From Chara braunii (Eukaryota; Streptophyta; Charophyceae; Charales; Characeae): a stretch of DNA of 33,296 bases. Below, one piece after another: positions 9,050-18,689 of the stretch (the first letter of the stretch is position 1; every line of letters begins with the position of its first letter). The position numbers and the translations under genes were made by a program. The notes under the pieces were generated by a model that was not told where the DNA came from, searched no databases, and worked only from the letters and a program-made list of their open reading frames with translations. The stretch lies in NCBI GenBank assembly GCA_003427395.1, contig BFEA01000602.1:253058-286353 (forward strand). The letters run 5' to 3'.

Positions 9050-9830
9050 ATAGAAGGGTTGTTGATATAGCTCCCATCAGGGTAACCGACGTTTGGGACG
9101 GGCCGAACACCCGAACCCGAACACCTGAACGTATTGGACCCCTTGCGGATGCGTTTGGCCATTTAGGCCGAACGGGAAAAAAAAAAAAAAAAAGAATTCA
9201 AACAAATCTGAAAACAAACTATGTTATGAAGAAAAATGAAATAAACAACATTTGCCCAAGCATTACATCCAAATTCCTCACCAAATGTGGACTAAAAATC
9301 AAATACGGGAAATAAAACTAAAAAAAAAAACAAAAAAAAAACGAATTAAAATTAGTGAGTGAGCGAGTACGTTTTCGACGCTTCCATCTTTGACAGTTTT
9401 TCATTTTTTTTTGGAAGAGCCAAATACCTTGAAATTATACAGATGGGTACTTTACATAGTACAAAATTCATTAAAAAAGTTTCAAAAAATAATAAATTTT
9501 TTTAGGCAAAGCAATAAAGTGAAAACAAAAAGTAAAAAGTGTAAAAAAACAAAATATTAAGTGGGCGAGCAAGTTTTGACACCACCATCTTTGGCGATTT
9601 TTTTTTTTTTTGGCTTAGCCAAATGACTTCAACATTTATATACATATACCTCACATCATAGAGAACCTACAAAAAACAATGCAGCAAAAATAAACTTATT
9701 TTTAGGCTCCAAAACAATTTTTCGCGGGGGTCAAACGCCTTCGGGTTTGGACCCCGAACGGGACCCCGAATGCCCGTACGTACGGACGTGGCCCGGGGAC
9801 CTCCGTACGTACGGGCTGGTGATCCGGAAT
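9050..9830 (+). mobile_element. Dispersed AT-rich repeat R1, copy 1
   Basis: The GC-rich head (GGGCCGAACACCCGAAC..., about 9080-9180) is followed by an A-run. An AT-rich body collinear with 13,350-13,985 follows: ATTACATCCAAATT, TCACCAAAT, GAGTGAGCGAGTACG, TGACACCACCATC, CCTCACATCATAGAG. The GC-rich end is GGGCGGGG..GAACG.....CCCGAACG..CCCGTACGTACGG. The body contains two internal sub-repeats of about 190 bp, each starting with AGTGAGTG(A/G)GCGAG. No coding capacity is seen. A non-autonomous transposon is likely; the class is undetermined. Confidence 0.75.
9775..9820. repeat. CCGTACGTACGG inverted repeat at R1 end
   Basis: CCCGTACGTACGGA and TCCGTACGTACGGG are exact reverse complements around a short GC-rich loop. 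The same hairpin is kept in R1 copy 2 (13,929-13,972), where the arms extend to CGGAGGT / ACCTCC. Conservation between diverged copies suggests the hairpin matters to the element. Confidence 0.8.
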
Positions 9831-9837
9831 CCCATGA

Positions 9838-9935
9838 TCAGAGCTAGCCCAGTAGGTGTCGCACTGAACTTCTACACCTGGGTAGCACCACGTACGCGTA
9901 CGTATGCGCACATACGCGTACATGCCCAAAAAACC
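9838..9935 (+). repeat. Left arm of large inverted repeat around the satellite
   Basis: GAGCTAGCCCAG...TCTACACCTGGGTAGCACCACGTACG, followed by alternating CG/TA/CA DNA (ACGCGTACGTATGCGCA...). It matches the reverse complement of 11,220-11,395. The intervening 1.3 kb is the compound satellite. Confidence 0.7.
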
Positions 9936-10026
9936 GCATACGCGTACGCATTTTTTTTTATTTTTTATTTTTTAACACATATATATAATGTATATATAAT
10001 ATATATAGTCGGTATTCAGTCACATA

Positions 10027-10208
10027 TCTCCTCCTCCTCCTCCCGATCGTGATCTTCGTCCTCCTCCTCCTCCTACCCCTCCTCCTACACCTCCTCCTAC
10101 CCCTCCTCCTCCTCCTCCTACCCCTCCCGTGTTACTGTTTGTTTGTTTGTCTGTCTGTCTGTCTGTCTATCAGTCAGTCAGTCTGTCTGTCCTCCCCCTT
10201 TTGTCCGT

Positions 10209-10241
<33 letters not shown>

Positions 10242-10390
10242 CTTCCCTTCCTATCTGTCCTCCCCCTCCTGTTTGTCTGTCTGTCTGTTTATCCCTTCCC
10301 CTCATGTCTATCCTCCCCCTCTTGTCGGTCTGTCTATCTGTTTGTCCTTCCCCTCCTGTCTGTCCTCCCCCTCCTGTCTGTCTGTCTGGA

Positions 10391-10435
<45 letters not shown>

Positions 10436-10838
10436 CCTCCTCCTACCCCTCCTCCTACCCCTCCTCCCACCCCTCCTCCTACCCCTCCCATGGTACTGTC
10501 TCTTTGTCTGTCCTCCCCCTCCTTTCTGTCTGTCTATCTGTCTGTCTGTCAGTATGTGTCTGTCTGTCATCCCCCTCCTGTCTGTCCTCTGTCCTCTCCC
10601 TCCTGTCTGTCCGTCTGTCTGTATGTTTGTCTGTCTGTTTGTCTGTCTGTCTGTCCTCCGCCCGTCGTACTGTTTGTTTGTTTGTCTGTCTGTCTGTCTG
10701 TCTGTGTGTCTGTCTCCTCCTACTACTACTACTACCCCTCCTCCTCCGCCCGTGGTACTGGACAGACAGACAGACAGTACCCCGGGTCGAGGAGCAAGAT
10801 GACGAAGAAGATCAGGAGGAGGAGGAGGAGGAGGAGGC

Positions 10839-10889
<51 letters not shown>

Positions 10890-11110
10890 NNNNNNNNNNN
10901 NNNNNNNNNNNNNNNNNNNNNNNNNNNNNNNNNNNNNNNNNNNNNNNNNNNNNNNNNNNNNNNNNNNNNNNNNNNNNNNNNNNNNNNNNNNNNNNNNNNN
11001 NNNNNNNNNNNNNNNNNNNNNNNNNNNNNNNNNNNNNNNNNNNNNNNNNNNNNNNNNNNNNNNNNNNNNNNNNNNNNNNNNNNNNNNNNNNNNNNNNNNN
11101 NNNNNNNNNN

Positions 11111-11150
<40 letters not shown>
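10027..11150. repeat. Compound higher-order satellite (TCC / TGTC / TC / CA)
   Basis: (TCC)n and CCCCTCCT blocks alternate with (TGTC)n blocks. A junction phrase CCC(G/A)T.GTACTG recurs at about 10,133, 10,494, 10,668 and 10,756 (spacings 361, 174, 88), showing a higher-order organisation. After a last inverted CAGACAGACAG segment come GAGGAGG, (TC)n, the gap and (CA)n. Open frames of up to 467 codons run through it because the repeats lack stops; they are not genes. Confidence 0.95.
10890..11110. other. Assembly gap (N run)
   Basis: 221 undetermined bases lie between (TC)n and (CA)n microsatellites. The true length of the satellite is therefore unknown. Confidence 0.99.
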
Positions 11151-11219
11151 AACCAATCCCAACGCCCACCCCCCAACCCCTACCGGGTCAAGACAAACCC
11201 GGGAAACAGCCCACTGTGA

Positions 11220-11395
11220 CCACGTACGCGGGCCCTAAATTTGAGTACACGCGCATACGTATGCAACACGTAATATGTGCATACGTGCATACGTGTATGC
11301 ACGTATGCGGAGCCCGCGTACGTGTACGTTGTGCTACCCAGTTCTACACAGCAGATGCTGGGATTGAGCCCGACAACACGCTGCCTGGGCTAGCT
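11220..11395 (-). repeat. Right arm of large inverted repeat
   Basis: The minus strand reads GGAGCTAGCCCAGG...TGTAGAACTGGGTAGCACAACGTAC and then CGTACG/GCATACGTG-type alternating DNA, matching 9838-9935. It also contains GGGCTCAATCCC, a possible B box, so each arm may be a tRNA-derived element inserted in opposite orientations. Confidence 0.65.
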
Positions 11396-11539
11396 CCTTT
11401 TGGGAGTTGCCCTCTTTTTGCTCAAGTGGCGCGGCCGATTCCAACCGCATGATCTTGGAGATCGCGCGGCCGAGATCCGCCACGTGGAGCTGCGTGGCTC
11501 TACAAAAGGATGACACGCATAAATCGATAAAAAATGTGT

Positions 11540-11620
11540 TTTTTTTTTTCTTCCGAATCCGTTAGGATTCGAACTAAGGCTTGTATTTCAGAAGACGTGG
11601 CTAAAAAGCCACGTGAGGGT
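11540..11620 (-). repeat. tRNA T-arm-like fragment and perfect hairpin
   Basis: CGAATCCGTTAGGATTCG (7-bp palindrome) on the minus strand includes AGTTCGAATCC, a B-box match. Immediately downstream ACGTGGCT-AAAA-AGCCACGT (11,595-11,614) is a perfect 8-bp hairpin. The phrase GGATGACACGCATAAAT (11,508) recurs as GGATGACACGTATAAATTGA at 28,860, so this belongs to a dispersed repeat. From 11,620 to 11,928 there is an (AAAT)n tract and nothing else recognised. Confidence 0.45.
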
Positions 11621-11928
11621 GTGTCCGTTGGTCTTGGCTAACAGGAAAAATAAATAAATAAATAAGTAAATAAATCGAACGAGAAGCGCCACATGGTGCT
11701 GTTAGAAGTGACTGGAGCACTTCAGTACCAAGTGCACCGGACGGTGCCCATTTTAAACGGGCGATCAGTTTTTAAAAAGGGTAAGTTCCTTTTCTTTTTT
11801 TTTCTTTAGATTTTTTTTAAGTTTCTTTCTAGATTTGCTATATATTTTCATTTATATACATATATATATATATTAATTCGTGGATTTACGTTGGTGCCAG
11901 TTCGTTTCGACAAACGGGTTGTTACTCC

Positions 11929-12249
11929 CATTGATAGGATGAACAAAATCGAATGAATCTACCGCCAGAACATGAAAATTTACACTACTACATGTATTCG
12001 TGTGTGTGAGAGAGAGACAGAGAGAGAGAGTGAGAGGACTTACTTGGCCGTAGGCTTCTCGACGACGAGCAACGAGACAGCCAACATGCAAGTTTCAAAC
12101 TTGACCGCTAGGTTCCCAACGATGAATGATGCAATGACCAACAGGTAAGTCCCCAATCTCGCGGCTGACACTCATGATACTTCCATCAATAGGATGAGCA
12201 AAATCAAATGAATCTGCTACTAGGGCATGAAAATATACACTGTCCTACT
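11929..12249 (+). repeat. Direct repeat, period about 253
   Basis: CCATTGATAGGATGAACAAA...ATGAATCT...ACATGAAAATTTACAC (from 11,929) recurs as CCATCAATAGGATGAGCAAA...ATGAATCT...GCATGAAAATATACAC (from 12,182). About 65 bp are recognisable in each copy. The interval contains a (GA)n tract and a 5' splice-like AGGTAAGT at 12,142, with no convincing exon. Confidence 0.75.
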
Positions 12250-12339
12250 TTTTTTTTGTCCCCTCCCGGTCCCTATTTTTGAAGGTCTGCGCCCGTTCAC
12301 TTAGTGAATCGTCTGCAGCCCGTCGCTTGTACTTGGCAC

Positions 12340-12353
12340 CATTGGCGCCGGGG
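12340..12353 (+). promoter_or_regulatory. Putative LTR-end / primer-binding-site motif 1
   Basis: CATTGGCGCCGGGG: CA (the usual 3' end of an LTR), one spacer base, then TGGCGCC, the start of a primer-binding site for tRNAs ending GGCGCCA. The same 14 bases occur at 15,232. No LTR partner or gag/pol frame is seen nearby, so this is tentative. Confidence 0.3.
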
Positions 12354-12599
12354 TAGGGGCGCACAAGGAAGGGGGAAAAGGACTTTGGTGAGATTGACTG
12401 TAGTTCAACTTTGTGAAATGACTTGGCTGGGAGGAAGGCTTCTCGTTTCGGAAAACGAGCTGCCCCTCCCAGGGAAACAGGGAGACAGAGAAAAAAAAAA
12501 CAAAAAGAGAGAAAGAGAAACGATCACGAATGCAGTCGTGATTGTGCCCTAGGCACACATGAACAAGCCTGACTATGACTACTCGGGCCATGACATGTA

Positions 12600-13349
12600 A
12601 ACTGAACAACCATTGTTTTGAAAATGACTAAGTTCAGTTTGAACACGACGTAAATGCACTAAAAAGTGTGGCAGGTAACTCAAAATTTGAAGCAACGTAA
12701 AAGTTTCTACAAGAAATGAAAGTTGAGAAAACATTCGATTAAAAAAAAGTATTTCTTATGTGAAAATTACCATTCCAATGTTCGTCCACTTCTAAAATTT
12801 ACAGTTTTATTTGATAAGTTCCCATAAAAAAATAAGCTTTTACTTCCAACTACATCTATTTGTTGAAGATGAAACGAAAGTCTGGACGAGTTTAAGAAAT
12901 GTCTTAATTAAACTTTCATTCCACAAAAAAAAAAAAATTCTAATGAAGATTGGATTAACCTATTTATGACTTAAAATCCTTATACAGAATGACAGTCCAA
13001 TTAAAATATTTCATGAACTTATTCATACTTTCATTCTATCTATAGCATGCAGTTCAAATAATAAGGGATACTTCATTCTTGGAATGAAAGTTTTCACGTA
13101 CGATGAATAAATTTATAAATGTAATGACATTTTAAAAGATGGAATAAAATTTAAAATTTAGAATAAAATTTTACGATAGACTAAGTATTTAGTAACATGA
13201 AATTTTTATATTGAGAGTCATACATCTTCAAAGAATAATCAGAAAAAATAATTTTTTTTTTTTTTTGAAATGACAGGTCCTCAACTATCTTGTGAAAATC
13301 CGAAATAACTAAGACTATAAATATATATATAAATTAAAATTAATTCAAC
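12600..13349. other. AT-rich intergenic sequence
   Basis: Strongly AT-rich, with runs of A and T and repeated TGAAAG / AATGAAAG phrases but no clear period. No open frame, RNA gene or element end was recognised. Confidence 0.5.
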
Positions 13350-13979
13350 AAAATATGAAAGATATGTTATGACAAAACATAAAATAAACAATATTTGTCT
13401 GAGGCTCTGAGCATTACATCCAAATTACTTACCAAATTTGAATTTGAAATAAAATACAGAAAATAAAACTAATAAAAAAAAAATAAATGAAAAAATAATT
13501 AAAATTGTTGAGTGAGTGAGTACGTTTTTGACACCGCCATGTTTGGCAATTTTTTATTTTTTTTTGGCACAAACAATGACTTAAAAATTTATAGATGTAT
13601 AATGCACATAATGAAAAACTCATTAAAAAAGATTTGAAAAAATAATAAATTTGTTTAGGCCCCTCATTAAAGTGAAAACAATAAATAAAAAGTGAAAAAA
13701 ACAAAACGAAATAGTGAGTGGGCGAGCACGTTTTGACACCACCATCATTGGTGATTTTTAATTTCTGTTTGGATTAACAAAATAACTTCAAAATTTATAA
13801 GCATGTACCTCACATCATAGAGAAATCACAAATAAACATTCAAATAAAAACCTTATTTTTAGGTTCCTAAATCATTTTGGGCGGGGGCCGAACGTTTTCG
13901 GTTCGCGACCTGTAAGGGATCCCGAACGCCCGTACGTACGGAGGTCAGCACGGGGACCTCCATATGTACGGGCTGGTGA

Positions 13980-13985
<6 letters not shown>
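13350..13985 (+). mobile_element. Dispersed AT-rich repeat R1, copy 2
   Basis: Collinear with 9,210-9,830. It includes ATTACATCCAAATTACTTACCAAAT, two GTGAGTG(A/G)GCGAG sub-repeats (about 13,510 and 13,710), CCTCACATCATAGAG and the GC-rich end GGGCGGGGGCCGAACG...CCCGTACGTACGGAGGT. It lacks the GC-rich head of copy 1 and ends abruptly in (TA)n at about 13,983. Confidence 0.75.
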
Positions 13986-14015
<30 letters not shown>

Positions 14016-14133
14016 GTAGAGTTTTCCATCTGGTGTGGGTGAGTGATAGTCTACTTTGATTTTGGTTGAGGTGGATTATCACTTACAGTGTAATCAGTGA
14101 GGGGATTCTACAGACTGTTGAGGGTTCTGCCTC

Positions 14134-14170
14134 CTGATGAGTCGGTGAAACTCCGACGAAACAGTTTGTC
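14134..14170 (+). ncRNA. Hammerhead ribozyme motif (short stem III)
   Basis: CTGATGA (14,134-14,140) matches the C3-A9 core exactly. A perfect 5-bp stem II GTCGG/CCGAC with loop TGAAACT follows (14,141-14,157), then GAA (14,158-14,160). Stem III is only 3 bp, ACA/TGT (14,161-14,169) with loop GTT, so that A15.1 pairs with U16.1. The cleavable GUC triplet ends at 14,170. Short stem III is the form described from Penelope-like retroelements. Stem I is weak: AGGGTT upstream can pair with AACCCCT downstream, but next to the core there is a 7+2 base internal loop. Core identity is strong; activity is uncertain. Confidence 0.75.
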
Positions 14171-14354
14171 ACAACCCCTCGTTTGTTGTCCTCTTCTCCT
14201 TCTTTGCCTACGGTTTACCGGGCAGTTTTATTTGACCATATATATATATATATCGTCAAATAAAACTGCCCGGTAAACCGTAGGCAGAGAGGGAGAAGAG
14301 GACAAAAAACGAGGGGCTGTGACAAACTGTTTCGTCGGAGTTTCACCGACTCAT
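14137..14354. mobile_element. 100+100 bp palindrome around (TA)n, likely inverted retroelement termini
   Basis: Arm 14,137-14,236 is the reverse complement of 14,255-14,354 with about four substitutions and no indels. The 18-base spacer is (TA)n-like. (TA)n also flanks the structure on both sides (13,983-14,011 and after 14,354). The left arm contains the hammerhead from A6 onward. The right arm carries the same on the minus strand but is cut at the core, with CTG replaced by (TA)n sequence, so it cannot form the ribozyme. A 10-bp inverted repeat AGTCTGTAGA / TCTACAGACT (14,012 and 14,106) lies just upstream. Inverted terminal copies are known for Penelope-like elements; attribution is an inference. 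Confidence 0.8.
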
Positions 14355-14399
14355 ATATATATATTGTCACAAATATATATATATATATATATATATATT

Positions 14400-14820
14400 T
14401 CGGGTCGTTGACGTTCGGGACGGTTGAACACCCGAACTCGGACGCCCGATCGTTCGGGACCCCCTCTCAACGCGTTCGGCCGTTCGGGACCCCCTCTCGA
14501 CGCGTTTGCCCGACTGGGTCAAAAATATATTAAAAATAAAATAATAAAAAATATTATTTTTATTTAAAATTTTATTTGAAATTTGGTAAAGAATTTCGAT
14601 GTGACCCTGAGACAAAAGTTGTTCAGTTTTTTGTTTTGCATAACATACTTTTCTTTTGGACTTTTTGAAGTTTGTTTTATTATTATTGTTTTGGCTGGGA
14701 CCTTCCCTGGTCCTTGCACGGCCGAGCAGGGTAACCCGGGTGGCCCGGCTGGTAGCCTAGAAAAAATCTGAAAAAAATATATGTTACGTAGAAAAATAAA
14801 TTGAACAACATTTGTTTCAT
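14400..14820. mobile_element. Rearranged R1 fragments
   Basis: 14,400-14,520 resembles the GC-rich head of R1 (GACGTTCGGGACGGTTGAACACCCGAAC; compare 9,090). 14,570-14,650 is the R1 body in inverse orientation (minus strand: TCACATCGAAATTCTTTACCAAATTT). 14,762-14,815 is again in plus orientation (AATCTGAAAAAAATATATGTTACG...AACAACATTTG; compare 9,208). The mixture suggests nested insertion or rearrangement. Confidence 0.6.
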
Positions 14821-15231
14821 GGCCAGATTGACTGCTGTTGAGAGGAAGTGCAGCTAGAGGAGAAGTGAAGGTCTGCAGTGAGTTAAGAGTGGAAGAAAGA
14901 CAACCATAGTGAAAAACTGGAAGTTTTTGCCCCACCCTTGTGGTTCTGCTGAGCGCTTGTGCTGCGCCATGAGGCTGTGTTTGAGTCTGGTCGCGTGGCA
15001 AGAAACCCACGTTGGGGAGAGACTGTCCGATTCGCTCCATGACACTTTTTGTGTGTTAAGGGAGGAGGCCGTGTCGCGAAGTATTATCGAATTAGCAACA
15101 TTTTAAAGGGAGGTGCAACCAAAATTGTGTGGCGGAATTTTTGTTTTACGACAGTGTTTCTGGACGGGAGCGGTAATATTTTGGTGGCGCGACATTTGGT
15201 GGTGTGGCCGTTGGGGTACTAACACTTGCGG

Positions 15232-15245
15232 CATTGGCGCCGGGG
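15232..15245 (+). promoter_or_regulatory. Putative LTR-end / primer-binding-site motif 2
   Basis: The same 14 bases CATTGGCGCCGGGG as at 12,340, again CA + T + TGGCGCC. Two independent contexts sharing this exact junction favour a retroelement primer-binding site over chance, but no LTR pair was found. Confidence 0.3.
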
Positions 15246-16234
15246 GGCCGCCGTTATTCTCTTTTGGACCATTTGGCTCATTTGGGACCAGGAGGTACTG
15301 CATTTGATCGAGACGAGTGTATTTCTGTTATTGGATGTGGTGATGGGAGGAGGGTGAAACTTGCAATTTGATTTGAAGGACGTGAGATGATCGGAATTGA
15401 ACAGTGATCGGCGTGAAACATTGGCACCACGTGAAACTCGTGTGTGGGAACACCCTCCTAGAGGGCTATCTCGCTTGAGTTAGGTGGACCAACTCTTGCT
15501 CCGTTGAGCACTTGAAGGAAGACGTGGAACAACTTTTTCTAGGAGAGCTAGAACTCGTGAAAGTTGTGCGAACAAATTTTTTGTGTTATCAGACTTTCTT
15601 GAGGGAGTGACTTTCATCTTCACTCAAGGTCAGTTGATTAACTCATTTTTCCCTTTCCACCTGTCTGAACCCACACTTTGCTTGACCCTGTTTATTTTGA
15701 ATGTTCAAAATGATAGAGAAAAGTTGTGCGAGTCATGCATGTGACCGGAAAGGTCCGACTTGAGTATGGGATTGTACTGGTTTCTTTTGAACTTGTTTTC
15801 TTTGCGTTCTGTGCAGGTAGGTTGAATGATGATTGAAAAAAAAATTGATTATGCTTATTTGAGCTAAAAAAAAAAATTGTCATTTTTCTACTTTTCGTCT
15901 GTCTCCATGTTAAAAACACTGGTATTTTGAAATGAATAATTTCAAAAGGGACTATAAACAAACTCGTGAATATAATGAAGATAAAATCAATTGGACTTAA
16001 TTTTTTTCTCGAGGATTGACTATTTTTATCCCGAATGACCTCATCTTCTTATACTTGTCCAAATGGTTTTCGTTCCCCATCTTCTCTGATTCCCTTGTCT
16101 AGGTTACCTTGAACTTATAAAAAATAAAACGAGAACAATTAAAATCTACTTGCGGTGGACATGTTTTTTTTTATAGGAAGCATTTGGGGTGAGACTTCGT
16201 TGTCTTAGGATCCGACCTTGTTACCGACCCTAGG

Positions 16235-16423
16235 GTGGACTGTTCTATTGGGGGGTACTCTGACGATTCGGTGGAGACGACCCGACTTATGAGATCCGAG
16301 CTTTATGCTCAGGCGAGGAGGAGGAGTATCCCGGATCACTTCCTAGAGGGAGAGACATGCAACACTCCAAGTAATGCAGCTGATGAAGAATCCTTCATAA
16401 AACCTCTCACCCAAGAACATTAG
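16235..16423 (+). pseudogene. Short coding-looking frame, unknown
   Basis: A 62-codon frame opens after a stop and a possible splice acceptor (TAG|GGTGGAC). The peptide is hydrophilic, with YSDDSVETTRLMRSELYAQ and RRRSIPDHFLEG. It has no ATG near its start and I recognise no family. It may be an exon or transposon fragment. Confidence 0.2.
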
Positions 16424-17287
16424 AAATGTATAGAGATATATGTGAATGTGCATAATCTCATGTCGGCGGTAGGCTGGAGTGAATGATTTTGGCGGCGCGT
16501 CTCATCAAGTCAAAACTGAGGCATTCTGACTACCTTGTCGGCTGCATCAAGGACATTGTCGAACCTCAACTTTCTGTCAGTTACATCGAGGATATTGTCA
16601 AAACCGAGGTCGTCGGACTTCATTTTGATATTGTGTTATGAATTATATCATATGATGATTCAAATTCTTCCAGTTATCATTTCAGATTGGATATATATTC
16701 CTATCGACCACGACGGATTCCTTTTGGTGTAACTACGTGTGGTTGTTATAACTTTCTTTTTACTATTGTCTAAAGGGAGCAAGATTAATTTAAGGGTTTC
16801 ACGTTTGGTTGAGACCGTCCTAGTCGACCAGTGTCCGCTTCGTACTTAGGAGATTAGCGCTCTAGGGAACGGATGACGTTTGGGTCCTGCTTGACGTTTA
16901 ACCAAGCGTTTCCTATACTGCACTGAATCGAGCAGCGCCCTCGACTGATCTACCTCTACGATTGCATTTAAAAGCTTTCGCACATGGGTTAGTAGCTCGG
17001 TAGGGGTACACCCCTAATGATGGTGACAGCCCCTTCGGGAAGGATGGTTGTGCCTCGCGGGAACCTATCTTGTCGTAGGGGATCGCGGAAAGTACGATTG
17101 ACGCACCTGTTTAGAGTGACGAAGGGATGACGTGACCTCGACCGCCTCGGCAGTTGGCATATGATTGTTTTGTGTCGTTTCCAAGTTGTCTCAGTATTGT
17201 TTCGTTTTACTTCTGCATGACGTGGCCGGGAGGGCTCCCGTACTTTTGCAAAAAGGTAGTAGGCGATGTGCTCGACAACGAGACAAG

Positions 17288-18689
17288 TGTCGGGGACTTG
17301 AGTTGTCCCACGGGAACTATGGGCCAACATGAACAATGAATAACCAAAGAGAGATGCATCGTCAAGATCAAAATCTAGCGGCTCAAAATATTAGCACGAC
17401 TAGTGCAAACACTAGTGAGAGCAAGTGAGAGAGCTTTCAGAGGTAAAAAAGGAAAGTAATGAGGAAGGAGGGTCTAGATTCCAATCCGAGATATCTCGAA
17501 CCAGCCTAGCGAAAGAGACTAGAGCCTTGAGAGACTATGTAGAAAAATAAGCCACCAAGGAAAAATCGGAGTAAAGGGGGTCGCAGTTTGGGGCCGACGA
17601 AGACAGATAAAGCTCCCATGAGTATGGGGCTGCCTTTATTGCAGTCTGAGGAATAATGGACTGCTTCTAGAGCTTGATATAGATATACATCAAAATCTAT
17701 GACCTATAAAAATTGTCAACCATTACTTGACGCTTGTCACATTAAAAAAAAAAAAAAAAAAAAAAGACAAAAGAGGGAGAGAGAGAGTTAACTGTGCGGT
17801 CGAGATTTCACAGGAAATAGTCAAGCAGTCACAGCAAATACGTTCAAACCTTGCAAATAATTTTACTCTTACTTTTGACTAGCCCGAAACAGATGCTATG
17901 AGACAAAGAAAAAGGAGGAGGAGCAAATGAGTTGACCGTCAGTAGGGACTGTCACGGTAGAGACTGACAAGTCTCTACTGTCCGAATTTAGTGGAGAAAA
18001 AAGAAAAAAAGAAAAAGGAAAGGACTCACAAACCGTTAAAAACAATCTCGTAGGAGAAAAACAAACACATGTTCTAGATACATTTGTGACCGGATTCATC
18101 GTAGGGGGAATCGGTTATAAATTATTTAGAGTATCTTTAAATTTTCTAAAAAAAATCAAAGAAAATCAAGATCTCTTGCAACTAAGATACAACGGATTGC
18201 AAGAAGAGAGAGAAATACATATTTGGAATTTTGAAGAACATCCGGAGCCAATATCGAGTCCGGATGCTTTCGGAAATGTGCCTCCCCATTTTATTTCAGT
18301 TTGGGGCAAGTTTGGAAGCAGTGAGACTAGGAAAATAAACTTGCGACACTCCAAAAATTAACGGACCTCAACGGATGCTGAGTTCAAAGGAAACTGAGCC
18401 TTGACATGCACAAAACGCTAGGGAGAGATACCTCGAGCATGAAGCAAGTGGAGACGGTAAATGACAACCGTGAGATAAAAATCTAGCGTCCAGGAATATA
18501 TGATATACTTGAGACACATGAGGAGGGGGAAATTGGGGCCAATAAGGATTAGGGGGTCCCAAATAAAGATGAGACAATAAGGGAGATAATGTTAGGGTCT
18601 AGATGGGCCCAAATAAAAATAATAAAAAATTGGGACCTATGCCGACGGGACCACCGATGAGACTAGAAGATGGGACTACCGCGGGGTAG
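17288..18689 (+). mobile_element. R2 element, unit 1 of a 1,402-bp direct repeat (LTR-like plus internal)
   Basis: The first part (17,288-about 17,998) begins TGTCGGGGACTTGAGTTGTCCC and recurs from 18,690 (TGACAGAGACTTGAGTTGTCCC). Shared landmarks are GTCAAGATCAA, ATTAGCA, TCCGAGATAT, CCAAGGAAAAATCGGAG, GAGGAATAA, TTGACACTTGTCACATT and CCGAATTTAGTGGAG. The second part (about 18,000-18,689) matches R2 copy 1 at 7,805-8,466. The layout repeat-internal-repeat, starting with TG, fits a short LTR retroelement (TRIM-like), but I see no certain CA end or primer-binding site. A plain tandem repeat is the alternative. Confidence 0.65.

Larger units (their letters stand above)
14821..17286. other. Unrecognised intergenic sequence, possible decayed retroelement
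   Basis: No recognisable domain. The LTR-end/primer-site-like motif at 15,232 and a short coding-looking frame at 16,235-16,423 hint at a decayed element. At 16,546 and 16,591 a short phrase CATC(A/G)AGGA(C/T)ATTGTC repeats. Confidence 0.35.

Noticed and set aside
10049-11452. 467-codon open frame (and overlapping frames on both strands)
   Set aside because: It is the translation of TCC/TGTC/TC/CA repeats and runs through the N gap; stop-free in several frames because of the repeat units.
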